Shown here piece after piece: positions 46,017 to 56,659 of a stretch of 64,000 nucleotides of DNA. This DNA comes from Panicum virgatum. Lineage: Eukaryota > Streptophyta > Magnoliopsida > Poales > Poaceae. Below the pieces are notes generated by a model. It made no database searches, was not told where the DNA came from, and saw only the letters and a program-made list of their open reading frames with translations. The number at the start of each line of letters is the position of its first letter. Positions within the stretch are counted from its first letter, which is position 1. The position numbers were made by a program, and so were the translations under genes. The DNA lies in assembly GCF_016808335.1 (NCBI RefSeq), contig NC_053144.1, forward strand, positions 19,452,403-19,516,402. Direction: 5' to 3'.

Positions 46017-47175
46017 TTTTTTTTTTTGCGACTTGGTGATTTCATTCATTGATCAATTGGGATTACAATCTGAAGCTAACAGGTGAACTACACAGGTTGG
46101 GGCTAACTGCCATTCACCCAGCCTATTATCACCTGAAACTTGCTTAGCTAGAACATGAGCTACTCGGTTACAAGCACGACTTGTGAAAGTTACAGAAAAA
46201 TCAACAAAACTAGAGCTAAGTTCCCGAGTTTCTCTGATGATGGATGCAATTCTTGAGCGTTGATTGGCTCCCTCCTTCCAAAGCTTCACAAACTCCTGGC
46301 TATCAGTTTCCAGAATAAGTCGTTGCACCCCCTTGTCCCGAGCCAGAGCAACACCATCCCGACAAGCCAAAGCTTCCAGGGTCAAGGCGTCAAGACCATG
46401 GGGGTACCATCTCGCCTGTCCACCAACAAAGAGACCTGCATCATTTCGGAGAGCTATCCCTGATGCACCTTGCCCTTGGTCTGGGTAAAAAGCACCATCT
46501 GTGTTGCACTTGAACCAGCCTGCGGGCGGCACACGCCAACACTTCACAATTTGTCTCTCCTTCATCGGATTCACCGGCTTTTTCATGTTCCATAAATCAA
46601 AAGCTGTATCAAGCGACCACCGAACTGCTACGCTGATTGGTCTATGAGCAGCACCATGTCGTCGCTGGTTCCGTTGCATCCAGAGTGAGTACATGCCGAT
46701 GATGAGAATGGCCCTCTCCCTGTCCGTGCACATATCATCCATCAGCAAGTCGCTTGCCCAAGAAAACGGATGAAGACTCGTCAGCTTCACCCCTGTAATT
46801 ATCTTTACCTCTCTCCAGAACATCTTTGCCGTGGTGCATTCAGTCAGTATGTGCTTAATTGATTCTCTGTCAGCACCACACACATCACAGAAAGCCGTCG
46901 GCTCAATATGTCTCCGATGTAAGATATCCTTTGCTGGGAGAAATTCATGTAGAACTCGCCACCAGAAAATCTTGACTTTCGGAGGTACCAGTAACTTCCA
47001 AATCTTTTTCCAGGAATCATCGCTTGAGCCACTTGGAATCTCCTCATCACCTCGACCATTCATCGCATACAGCTTTCGATAGGCCGATTTGACCGAGTAG
47101 TTACCATGCTTCTCAAGCTCCCATGCCCACCAATCCTCCTCTTGTTGATCGCATGACTGAAGCATCATCACGTAT
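46017..47175 (-). mobile_element. 5'-truncated LINE (L1-like) with zf-RVT and RNase H domains
   Basis: Minus-strand frame 46053-47171 (372 codons) is open. Residues 18-120 match the zf-RVT region downstream of plant LINE reverse transcriptases (NYSVKSAYR, PPKVKIFWWRVLHEFLPAKD, FCDVCG...ESIKHILTEC). Residues 215-355 form an RNase H-like domain (KCNTDGAF, ALTLEALACRDG, ETDSQ, RACNRVAHVLAK). A poly(A) of 11 lies at 46017-46027 on the transcribed strand. The reverse transcriptase and endonuclease parts are missing, so this is a dead 5'-truncated copy, although its remaining frame is intact. A chromosomal RNase H-like gene of the same origin is an alternative. Confidence 0.78.
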
Positions 47176-47242
47176 TCTGTTCTGTTTTTTTTTTTGAAAG
47201 ACTGTCCTGTTTGATTCGTATACTTGCAGTAGCCTCAAAGTT

Positions 47243-47258
47243 TTTTTTTGAATAATTT
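47243..47258 (-). mobile_element. tiny retroposed insertion, 16 bp, with 15-bp target duplication
   Basis: The direct repeat AGTAGCCTCAAAGTT at 47228-47242 and 47259-47273 flanks 16 bases that read, on the minus strand, as a short A-rich tail preceded by nine bases. This looks like an extremely 5'-truncated retroposition event. Confidence 0.5.
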
Positions 47259-47273
47259 AGTAGCCTCAAAGTT

Positions 47274-48333
47274 AGTAGATGCTAGCTACTTGAACGCACA
47301 AAACAAAAGCACTGGAGCGCACGACGGTGGAGAATGGCGGCACCACTCTTCAACCGTGCCGGCCAAATACAGCCTTCCCTGATACACGCCTCTGACCTCT
47401 GCTTTCTTTGTTTCGTTTTTCTTCCTTTCTTTCTTCATAAAAATATGATATCCAGTTATCCACTGCATCTGCGTCCTGGAAAATCTAAAAGCTCTCGATC
47501 TGGACCACAAGACGTCAAGATCGCAGGCTCGTCGGCGCGCAGCCAGCCACAGGCTTTTGGAGGTTGGCGAGCAAAAGCGCGCGGTTGCCCGCGGGGGACC
47601 CTTTTCGAAAGCGTCGTCGCGGGCGGCTGCTCTCTTTGCACTACTGGGTGTCTGGGGCGTCGGCGGTGGAGCCTGACCGGGGGCGGCTTGGCTGTCGTGC
47701 TCATCCAGCTAGCGGGCAGAGGATCCGACGGTCGAGGAAATTTTGAGGAGATAACCAATTCACTGCTCGAATCGTTTCAGAAGGAAGGAATGAACGATGC
47801 TTCAAGTGGACGCCCCCATTATTATTTTTCGACTGGTTGGATATAAGATGGTAAGGATGCACGAGATGGTAAGAGAACACGGCATCGATCGCGAGGGGCG
47901 AGGTGCGGCCTCCCCCGGTTGCCGATTCATTGCTCCTTCATTCGTGCGTCCGAAGAAACGGGTGCTGCTAGCTACTAGTAGTGTGCGGCCATAGCTTTCT
48001 GCGCACTGTACGTGACATCTGCCCATGTCGAGCGAACAGCTTCGCCATGCTGCTGCGTACGTGCTCTCGGCCACCAATGCAAACTGCACGCACGAGCTCG
48101 GTCGGGCCCCGGGAGCCATCGATCGCGTACGCGTTCACGCTTTTCCCCGATCGAGCTGCACAGTTCCGTTTCACTTCACCCGTCCTGGCCTGGCTTGAAG
48201 CCTTGAACGCCACTAGCCATGATAAAGTAAACAATGGTGGGGGGCAAGCTTGCTCTCTCTCTCTCTCAGTTGTGCGCCTGGCTGTCACGCCGAACCGCCA
48301 GGAGCTCGATCCGCGTGGATCGATCCAGACTCT
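47274..48333. other. intergenic
   Basis: No gene recognised. Moderately GC-rich frames occur on both strands without domain features. Confidence 0.35.
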
Positions 48334-48360
48334 GGGGGGGGGGGGGGGGGGGGGGGGGGG
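48334..48360 (+). repeat. G27 homopolymer
   Basis: Twenty-seven consecutive G. It could form G-quadruplexes, or it may be an assembly or sequencing length uncertainty. Confidence 0.9.
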
Positions 48361-48525
48361 CTAATTTCGTCCAGAAGTTTCCAGAGAGTTTCTTTATTTC
48401 TTCTCATCCAGCTCTGTTCCGTCGACGTCTCAGCATCCCCGACGAACCGGCGTCGCCGTGCTCTGAGAGCGAGTGGGAATCGATCGGGACAGCAGTACAG
48501 CACGCGGGGGTGCAAAAACATGCAA

Positions 48526-48781
48526 GACTGTGTTTAGATCCGTAAAATGGTAATAAAAAGAATCACATCGAATATTGTAGCATTTTTTATTTGTTTGTGG
48601 TAATTATTGTCCTACCATGACCTAACTAGTCTCAAAAGATTCGTCTCGTCGTGTACATCAAAACTATGCAATTAGTTTTTTTATTTACCTACCTTTAATA
48701 CTTTATGCATGAGTCAAAAGATTTGATGTGATAGATAAATAGTGAAGTTTGGAGAAAAAATTTTTGAAACTAAACACAGCC
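48526..48781. mobile_element. MITE of the GGCTGTGTTTAG family, inverted relative to the copy at 23296
   Basis: Ends GACTGTGTTTAGATCC and AACTAAACACAGCC. The inside has GTCCTACCATGACCTAACTA and AAAAGATTCGTCTCG, the complement of the words at 23296-23561. No clean flanking duplication. Confidence 0.65.
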
Positions 48782-49571
48782 GAGGTAGGAGTAGCAGATA
48801 ACTCTAGCTAAGCCCATCTCATCAGGAAAAGAAAAATCTCACGGATGCATGCACCCCCCACTTCCATTCTTTGACCCGTGATATGTCAGTGTAGCGACTT
48901 TCATGATTCGCATGCACCCTGCTCCTGTCAATGACAGGCGGGACCAGGCACTCACGGAGAGCACTTGCCGCCTGCCGCTTCAACTTTTTGATTTTTTCCT
49001 TGTTTTTTTGCGAAACACTTGCCACTTGAACTCAACTACTCAGTGCCAGTGGCATGGATGCCACGAGTGGCGCGTGGACGAATTTGAGAAATTTATCGGA
49101 CCATCGCGCAAAGCAACAAAAGACCTGTGAGATGGTGCGGCGTGACACCATGTACGTCCATGGAGATTAAAAACTTCAAAGCGGAGGAAGATGGAGGAGG
49201 AGGAGGAGGAGGAGCTGAAACTGACGTCACTGCAGCTCTCTTCACCGATCTCTCGCTGACAAGTCCACTGCAACAAGTAGAATTAGAAATAGGAACGGAA
49301 AAAGGTTATAAAAAAGAAGAAGTATACTAGCGAACAGAAACAAGGGACAAATTCGCCGAACGGAACAGCAGGATGAGCTACCTAGGTGCCCCGTGCCCGT
49401 TCGTTCAAAAAAAAAAAAGGTGCCCCGTGCCCGTGTGTTCATGCTCGAGTGGCGTGGCCAGTGCCCGCCCGATATCTCAAGAACTCCGATGCGATCACGG
49501 GGATCGGACAAAACTCGGCAGATTCGTGCGGCGATGCTACTATTACATGCCTGCAGGCCTCGATCCTTTCT

Positions 49572-50165
49572 GGCCCTGTTTGGTTTAGCTCTAGTACTAC
49601 TACTCCCTCCTTCCCCGTTTATAAGGCATACACGTATATCAAGATTCAAATCTTCTCATCTTTGACCAATAATTTGACTATTAAATTTTTATTTTTATAA
49701 TGCAAATTTCATATGATTGGATTCATAATCAAACATAGTTTACAATGATTATAAGTTTATAATCAAAAGTGATATAATATATGATAAATAAATAGTCAAA
49801 GTGTTGTTTAGAAGACCGTGTCATGTTTCACCATGCCTTATAAACGGGGAAGGAGGGAGTAGCACACAATTCTCGAAAAAAGAATCTTTAATGCATGGAG
49901 TACTAAACGAAGTTTATTTGCAAAACCTTTTCACGGATGGGTGTAACTTTTCACGACGAATCTAATGATAGTAATTAATCGATGATTGGCTACAGTGATG
50001 CTGCAGTAACTATTCTCGAATCGTGCGGTCAAAAACCTCGTTAGGTTCGTCTCGCGAAGTAGTACAGCGCTGTGGAGTTAGTTTTGTAAATTACCTTTAT
50101 TTAGTACCTCTAATTATTGTTCAAAATTTTTGTGCTACTTGTGCTATTTTCATCCAAACAGGGCC
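49572..50165. mobile_element. Tourist-like MITE of the ACGAATCTAATGA family carrying a nested Stowaway
   Basis: Ends GGCCCTGTTTGGTTTAG and CATCCAAACAGGGCC, flanked by TCT on both sides (49569-49571 and 50166-50168). The family words ACGACGAATCTAATGATAG and GGTTCGTCTCGCGA lie inside. Without the inner element it is about 335 bp. Confidence 0.7.
49603..49859. mobile_element. Stowaway MITE, 257 bp, nested
   Basis: Near-perfect inverted ends CTCCCTCCTTCCCCGTTTAT and ATAAACGGGGAAGGAGGGAG. TA on both sides (49601-49602 and 49860-49861). Confidence 0.9.
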
Positions 50166-50168
50166 TCT

Positions 50169-50648
50169 CACGCCGAGATTCAGATTCTCTTGGGCATAGG
50201 TTGCCTGCGAGATTCAGATTCTTGCTATCCCTGCCAGATTCAGAGATTCTGTTGCTGCCCAAGGCCGACGATCGAGACACGTTTCGCATGGTTACCTTTT
50301 TTTTTTTTTGAGAGCATGGTTACCTGAGGACGCGCTCTGCACGCACGAATTTTTGGCCCATCAACCCGTGTCGTCACCGCGCGCTCCGCTTTCAGCGCTG
50401 GTCCGGTGACCGGCGATCCCCCTCCAGGCCTCCACTGCTATTCGTGGGAATCTTTTACAAGCAGCCAAGCAAGCACAGACGAATCCTACGAAATCCTCTG
50501 CTCTGACCCCGTTCCGAAACCCAACCGGAAAAGAAAGAGGAGAGGAGAGCAGGAGACCCCCGGCCGGCCGGAAAACATGCATGCTGATGCTGACACCCAA
50601 CGCTCAACGGAGCTCCCTCAGTCCACCTCAGCGAAAAGCGAAAACACG
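50169..50648. other. intergenic
   Basis: Includes a doubled GAGATTCAGATTCT word near 50177-50225 and a T-run at about 50298-50310. No gene seen. Confidence 0.35.
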
Positions 50649-50650
50649 TA

Positions 50651-50881
50651 CTCCCTCCGTCCCAAAATAAATGCAATTCTATGGTTTAAAATTTGTCCCA
50701 CAAAAAATGCAATTTTGACTAAACAATCACAAAAGATAGGAGTTTCCGGAAACTTCTCACACAAAAAACAATCAAATGTCTAGATTTTCTTACAAAAGAC
50801 AAGGAGCAATTTGGTAATTTGTATCTAGTCTTGGTTTACGTGTTCGGTACTAGAATTGCATTTATTTTGGGACGGAGAAAG
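50651..50881. mobile_element. Stowaway MITE A of an abutting pair
   Basis: CTCCCTCCGTCCCAAAATAA at one end and TTATTTTGGGACGGAGAAAG at the other, TA at 50649-50650 and 50882-50883. Confidence 0.85.
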
Positions 50882-50883
50882 TA

Positions 50884-51061
50884 CTCCATTCCTCAAAAAA
50901 AAGAATGCAACTCTCGTTTTCTGGAAAAAAATCAGACGATTTTAAATTTATACAACACACCTCAGTAAAAAAATTTGTATAAACTTTTATGTGATTTTGA
51001 GCAAACTGAAAATTGTCTGACCTTTTAAGAAGTGGTTTGCATCTCTTTGGGACCGAGGGAG
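50884..51061. mobile_element. Stowaway MITE B, sharing a TA with MITE A
   Basis: Starts CTCCATTCCTC and ends TTGGGACCGAGGGAG. The TA at 50882-50883 serves both elements, and the right TA is at 51062-51063. Confidence 0.75.
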
Positions 51062-51063
51062 TA

Positions 51064-52116
51064 GCTATCGCGTGACGTGCTAGAACTCGAAGCATAGGCA
51101 AAGACAGTGGGTCGGGGAAAAAGATAGCTATGTTCTAGTGGCGTGCTGATCCTCCCATAATAGTTTGGGTTTTCTGGGTGTGATCATGGTGCCTAAATTG
51201 TTTCTAAAAAAAGATCACGGAGCCCAATTCGCGTAGGGGGTTGGCGCCGTGGCTCTACCAGCCAAGGTTCTCTCGTGCGGTTGCCGTCGATGCATCGATG
51301 TCGATGGAGCGGGTAGTTCTAGGCTAGGCTTCTCCCGTCCTGCGGCACAGCTAGTGTCCGGTGGGTTGGATATTATTCTCCAGTCCCCTTTCGTGTGCGG
51401 TCGCCGGCGGCGAGACACGTCTCGCCGTCGCAGGAACCGCCCTTTTCCTCCCGGCGAGCGGTGGCTGCCGGCTCTCCGCTCTCACCAGTCTCACGCGCGA
51501 CGTCGCGCCCATGCGGTTGTTTTGGTTGCCCAAACACACCGCTTTTGCGAGCGGCGCCGGCGCGGTTCCGCCGTTCCGGGGGTGCATGTTTTCGGCCGCA
51601 CGCGCGGGCGCCCTGACGCTCACTTGTTCCAAGCGGTCGGTCAGGCGGGTCGTACGGGGGGTCGGGCGAGGCAATTCCAACGACTCCGCAAGGGCGAGTT
51701 CGGTCGGAGTCAAAATCACGGCGTCTGTTGCATTCTGCACCCGTGTCGCGCACTCTTGTTCTTTCGGACGGAATCGGCGCCTTCTCCAATTCTTTCGCGT
51801 CCTGCCTGAAAGCGAGCACCAAAATGCGCAGAAGAAATGCACCTGATTGATCAGGAAATCGGGGATCTTCTTCGTTCTTCCGGGGCGTCTGTCGATGGAA
51901 GAGGTTGGACTAGACCAGACTTTGAACCCTTCTTCGTGGTATTTTAAATGCCTAGTATTTTGATTTCTCATAAGTTAAATTATTATAAATGTCAAATGAG
52001 AATAAGTAAATTAATTATAAAATATATTTTATAATTTACTTATTTGATGTGCAAGGAGAGAGTTCAGTATTCGTGCGGGTCATAATCCTCCACTCTGCTC
52101 ATTCATAGGAATCTTT
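51064..52116. other. intergenic with half of a diverged repeat pair
   Basis: Around 51245-51385 the words TGGCTCTACCAGCCAAG and GCTAGTGTCCGGTGGG have diverged partners at about 52820-52905. GC-rich frames between 51250 and 51810 have no domain signal on either strand. Confidence 0.35.
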
Positions 52117-52312
52117 GGCCTTGTTTATTTTCAATTATAATCGGCTTATCGGTGGAAATAAGCGATAATCTCATCAAACGCCTCGTTTATTTTCGCTTCT
52201 GTGGTAATCCACTTTAGAGATTTGAATTGCGAGAAATAAGAATCGAGAAGCGAGGAAATCTTCGGTTCTCTCAACCACCTTAGATTATAAGCTAAGCGAA
52301 AACAAACAGGAC
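52117..52312. mobile_element. possible short MITE, ~196 bp
   Basis: Ends GGCCTTGTTTATTTTC and GCGAAAACAAACAGGAC are imperfect inverted repeats, and the inside folds further (GGAAATAAGCGATAATC against GATTATAAGC words). Boundaries approximate. Confidence 0.45.
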
Positions 52313-54204
52313 ATTTAGAAACCAAGCAACCAAAGACGTGTGCTTCGATCCCTTTCGAGCCCATGACCAGAAAAAGAAAGACGAAAAGGGCCATATACTA
52401 GACTAGTATAGCATAGCGTTCCTTTTCATGACGAAGAAAGGCGTGTCCAAATCCGAGCCGGAAAAGAAACCCATACATACATCATACATGCTGACCGTTG
52501 CAGCAACTGAGCTCCATCGTCTATTCATCTCATCCATGGAAAACATAACTGTCATATGACGCAGGGTCTATTTGGCAGGGCTTATTTCGTTTTAGTTTCA
52601 CCTATTTTGCGCTGTTTTATTGACTTCACAGGACGTTTTGGTATATACGTTCTGAACAATCATGCAGGGCGCGAAGTATGTACGGACACAAAAGGAAGGA
52701 ACAAAAAGAATGCACATGTTGCAGCGGCGTGGTGACCTCTCTCTCGCACAATAATTTTGGGTGTGACTGCGATCATGCCTGGAGCCAAAGCCAACTCACC
52801 CGAGATTGGTACTCCTAGTACGGTGGCGCTACCTGCCAAGATCCCCTTGTGCGGTAGCCTCGACGGAGCAGCTACTCCTACTACTCTGCTAGTGTCCCGT
52901 GGGATACTCTCCTCTCCTCCGTGCCAGATTCTTCTCTCCAGTTGGCAGTGTTGTGTTTCGCTTCAGACCACACGCAGCGTAGATTCCTCGGCGATGCCGT
53001 AACACGACGGCCCAGTTCTCTTTCCATGTCGATGCGATGCGATGCCCAGGACACGCTGGCTGGTTTGGTTGCGGTGGTGGTGGTGGTGGTACGGAACGGA
53101 ACCTGGGGGCGCTCGGCCGGGCGGCGTAGCACCGAACAGCCCGACATGCGCCGAGGAGTCGCGGAGGGAGGCGGTGGGCGCCGAACGCAACCGCACCGGC
53201 ACAGCTCATACGATTCAGGAGCCTGGTCGCAGCACATGGCGTCCGTGGACACAAGGTGCGTGGCTGATGAAACGCTGACCGGGCAGCCACGTTTTTGGAG
53301 CAGCAAAATCGTCGGGAATAACTTCGCATGTCTTTTACTTAAAGAAGCCATCGACAAGAACAGAGGATCTGTCTGTTGCTCGAGAGTCTCCAACGACGAC
53401 TACGAAGAATCAGGCCAGCCCATCAGGAGAACCGAACCGTCAGGGCAGTCCCAACCCTCCAACTCAGCTAGTTTCTATAGTATTAAATACACTGTCACGT
53501 AACCAAAAAGCCGAGATGGCAAGAGAGTTAATGAGGAAAGAAGAAAAATAAATAAAGAAATCAGGTGTCATGCAAGAAACCATGTCTACACGAAAACCAA
53601 GACAAAAAAACTAGAATTGGAGAGAGAAAAGAGAGGAAGAGATATGATTGGATAGCAATTTCTTTTGAAGAAACTATCCATTGAGAATGTAGCTTCTAGT
53701 GTCTATATGACATGATAAGTATAGAAACCACTAGTAGTGTCTTGGGTTAGAATTGCCCTCGGTTGGCCAGTCGGGGGCAGCAGCCAATCCGGCTCGACTC
53801 GAAGTCGATGGTACCTGCAGGAACCATATGAACGGCAGATTTCAGTACCTGATCTAAAAACAAACCGGCTGTGCGAGAAGATAGTTTTTTTTACAAAAAC
53901 AGTAATTCACCAGTTTTCGTCACTGTCCACAGAGGGCAAGGCATAACGAAAACAGCGGGATTGCGAGAATCTCATGATGGAATAAAAGAGCGCATAGGTC
54001 CTGTTACAGTCTTACAGAGAGGTGAGGCAACATGCCCTTGTGAAGTTGCCGTTTAAACAAATGAACGGTTCCATCGTATCTGATCCCATTAAAGATTTAA
54101 AATTGTACAGAACACCCACAGCTCTATGAAGTCATGAACAAGGAATTGCAGTGTTTCACGTAAGCAGGGTTGAAGGGGGAAGAAAAATGGACGAGAATAA
54201 AACG
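52313..54204. other. intergenic
   Basis: No gene recognised. GC-rich frames around 52880-53500 are open on both strands with Arg/Pro-rich composition and no domain signal. Confidence 0.35.
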
Positions 54205-54800
54205 AAAATGCCATCATTTACTGATGCATAATGGTATGCATCTACTGCACTCTCCAGGAAGGATTATACTTGTTCCGTCATCAGGCTCAAGACCATATTT
54301 GTTCATATGATCAAGCAAGTCAGACACTAGCTTTCCCACACGGTCATATCTCTTCAGCAAGTAACGATAAACATCCCTAGTCAAAGGAAACCATCTTCTG
54401 TGCCATACTCGTCATCTCAAAAGCTGCTTCTACATCCTTTTGGTCCACGAAGCGGTTCAGGCTTGGTAGCACATATGTTGCGCTAGATTCAGGTTCAGTA
54501 GCACATGAAGTGGAGAAGTTGTGGAAGCAAGATCCCTTCTTGTCAATCCACCGCCTTCAGCACCCCACAATTCCTGGATATCAGCCAACTTATACCAACT
54601 GTTAGTGCCGAGCTGTGTCTTAATGGCATCATCTACAAGAGCTACTGCTTTCTCGACAAGGCCTCTGGAGCAAGCATCAATCATTAAGTTCACTCTAATT
54701 TGAAACCATAAAGAAGACAAACTCTGTTTCCTACTCTTTCAATGCTTTCGCAGCCCTATCAATGTCATTCATCTTCAGCCTTGAGTAGCAAACTTATACC
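54205..54800 (-). pseudogene. 3' fragment of a PPR gene, tandem relic of the neighbouring gene
   Basis: The sequence aligns in order with the 3' part of the next PPR gene (about 54850-55390). Examples are TGATGCATAATGGTATGCAT against its counterpart, TCAAGCAAGTCAGACACTAG, and the peptide GLVEKAVALVDDAIK against GLVEKAVARVDDTIK. Frameshifts and a deletion of the PPR around the WYKLA motif break it, and there is no 5' half or start codon. It arose by partial tandem duplication followed by decay. Confidence 0.8.
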
Positions 54801-54859
54801 AATGGGGAACAGAATGAACAGAGAAAGGAGACCATTTAGTGATGCACAACAGTGCATAT

Positions 54860-56481
54860 CTACTTGCATTCTCCTGCGAGGATCCTATCTGTTTCCTCAT
54901 CAGCCTCAAGGCCATCTTTCTTCATACGCTCAAGCAAGTCCGACACTGGCTTTCCCGCACGGACATAAGTCTTCAGTAAACTATGATAAACATCCCTAGT
55001 CAAAGGAACCAGCTTCTGCAGCATACTCGCCATCTCCTCGGCTGCTTCTACATCCTTGTGGTCCATGAAATGGTTCAGGCTCGTTAGCACATTTGCCAGG
55101 TCAGGTTTCCATGGAGAACTCGCAGAAGCAAGAGCCTTCCTTGTCATGTCCACTGCCTTCTGCACCTGACCAGTCATAAAAAATCCACCAGCCAACTTAT
55201 ACCAAGTATTAGCAAAAGGTGTCATTCCTTTCTTGATGGTGTCATCCACCCGAGCTACTGCCTTCTCTACAAGACCTTCTCTGCAGTAAGCATCAACCAC
55301 TAAGTTGATTAATCTGAAATCCTTATAAGGAACACAGACCCTTTCCCACTCTTCCAATGTTTCTTCAGCCCCGTCAATATCATTCTTCTTGAGTAACACA
55401 CTTATCCTGGACATGTACATCGAATTGCACGGTGGCACTTTGGATTTGTAGACCGTCCAAATGCGTTCGACTTCTGGATATATCTCCAAATCAGCATATG
55501 TATTGAGCAAGAAACTGTATGCGACCCTACCATTCTTGGGAGATATCCGCCTCTCCGCTTCCAGAAGAGCCGTGACAGCCCTTACTTGCATCCCAGATTT
55601 CATAAACAATCTTGCTGCTGAAGCATATCCATGCCAACTCAAAAGCTTCTCATGCGGATTGGCCTTGCTGAGCACCTTCTGAACTCCCTCGAAATCTTCA
55701 GCAGCAATGTACGCAGCTACTAGATTCTCCACACTGAACATATCAGGCTTGATGCCTTTCTCTTCCATGTCCTGGAACATGGCGTGCACCCTTTTGAGCT
55801 GCCCTGTCTGCAAGAAAAGATTCATCATGCAATTGTATGCGTAAGAGCTCTTCATCCCCATCTCCTCCATCTTGGTGAAGAGCTGTTCAGCCTTCTCGAC
55901 GTCCTTCGCCTCCACATAGCATTTAAGGAGGGAGCCATAGCACTGCGGCTTCCTCAGCTGCTTTGGCACCATGCCAAAGTACTCGACCGCTTTCTCAAGG
56001 CCGTGTACCTTGCTGATCAGCTCCAGCCGGTACGCGACGTCACCGGCCGTCAGGTGGAGGTGCCTCCGGTCCGTCATCCAGAACGACAACTGCAAGAACG
56101 CAATAATCGCCTCAAAAGAGTGAGCGCAAATGTCCACGGAGAATGGGCATTAATCTAAAAAAAAAATCAATTTCACGGGGGGTGGGGTTTAGAGGGAAGG
56201 AGGATTTGCCATTTGCCTAGTACCTCGAGTGCGTGGGCGAAGCGGCGGAGGCCGACGAGCTTCTTGACGATGGCCTGGACGGTGTGCTTCTTGATGGTGT
56301 GGCCCTCTCGAGCCCACTGCTCCAGGACGGGGGACAGCGGGACGTTTGCGCGTCCACCATCCGCGATGCGGCGGTACAAGTCATCGGGCAGCGATTGGGA
56401 TGGGGATGGAGATGAGGAGGGGGAGGCTGTGACGGCGCCCTCAGCGGTGGTGGAGAGGCCGCGGAGGAGACGCCGGAACAT
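54860..56481 (-). CDS. P-class pentatricopeptide repeat protein, organelle-targeted, two exons
   Basis: Exons are 56224-56481 and 54860-56089 (495 aa), phase 0, donor CTCGAG|GTACTA and acceptor TTGCAG|TTGTCG. The N-terminus (MFRRLLRGLSTT) is a basic, Ser/Thr-rich organelle presequence, probably mitochondrial. From about residue 70 on, helical PPR units follow, for example CYGSLLKCYVEAKDVEKAEQ, YNCMMNLFLQTGQLKRVH and FRLINLVVDAYCREGLVEKA. There is no E/DYW extension, so it is a P-class RNA-binding protein of the At2g20710/At4g21705-like short PPR group, acting in organelle RNA processing or translation. Its target is unknown. It is head to head with a paralogue, 178 bp between start codons. 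Confidence 0.9.
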
Positions 56482-56659
56482 GGTGGCGCGGCGCCCCGGC
56501 AAGCGGCGGCGCTCCTTTGTGAATCCGAGGGTTTGTTTGGGGGGAAGAAAGGAAAGCGTACTCAACGAGGAATTGGGCCGAAATGGTCAAAGCCCAAAAC
56601 GAGGCAGGAATCACACGCACCCGCCGGAACCCCCAGCGCAAGCCGCCAGCCGCCACGGC
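56482..56659. promoter_or_regulatory. 178-bp bidirectional promoter region of two PPR genes
   Basis: All the DNA between the two divergent start codons. It must hold both leaders and both core promoters unless one gene starts inside the other. No TATA box is evident on either strand. Confidence 0.6.

Noticed and set aside
51249..51971. GC-rich frames on both strands
   Set aside because: No domain, presequence or splice pattern. Both strands are equally open and similar composition continues outside.
52881..53502. Frames of 146-193 codons
   Set aside because: Low-complexity Arg/Pro/His runs on both strands, with no family resemblance.
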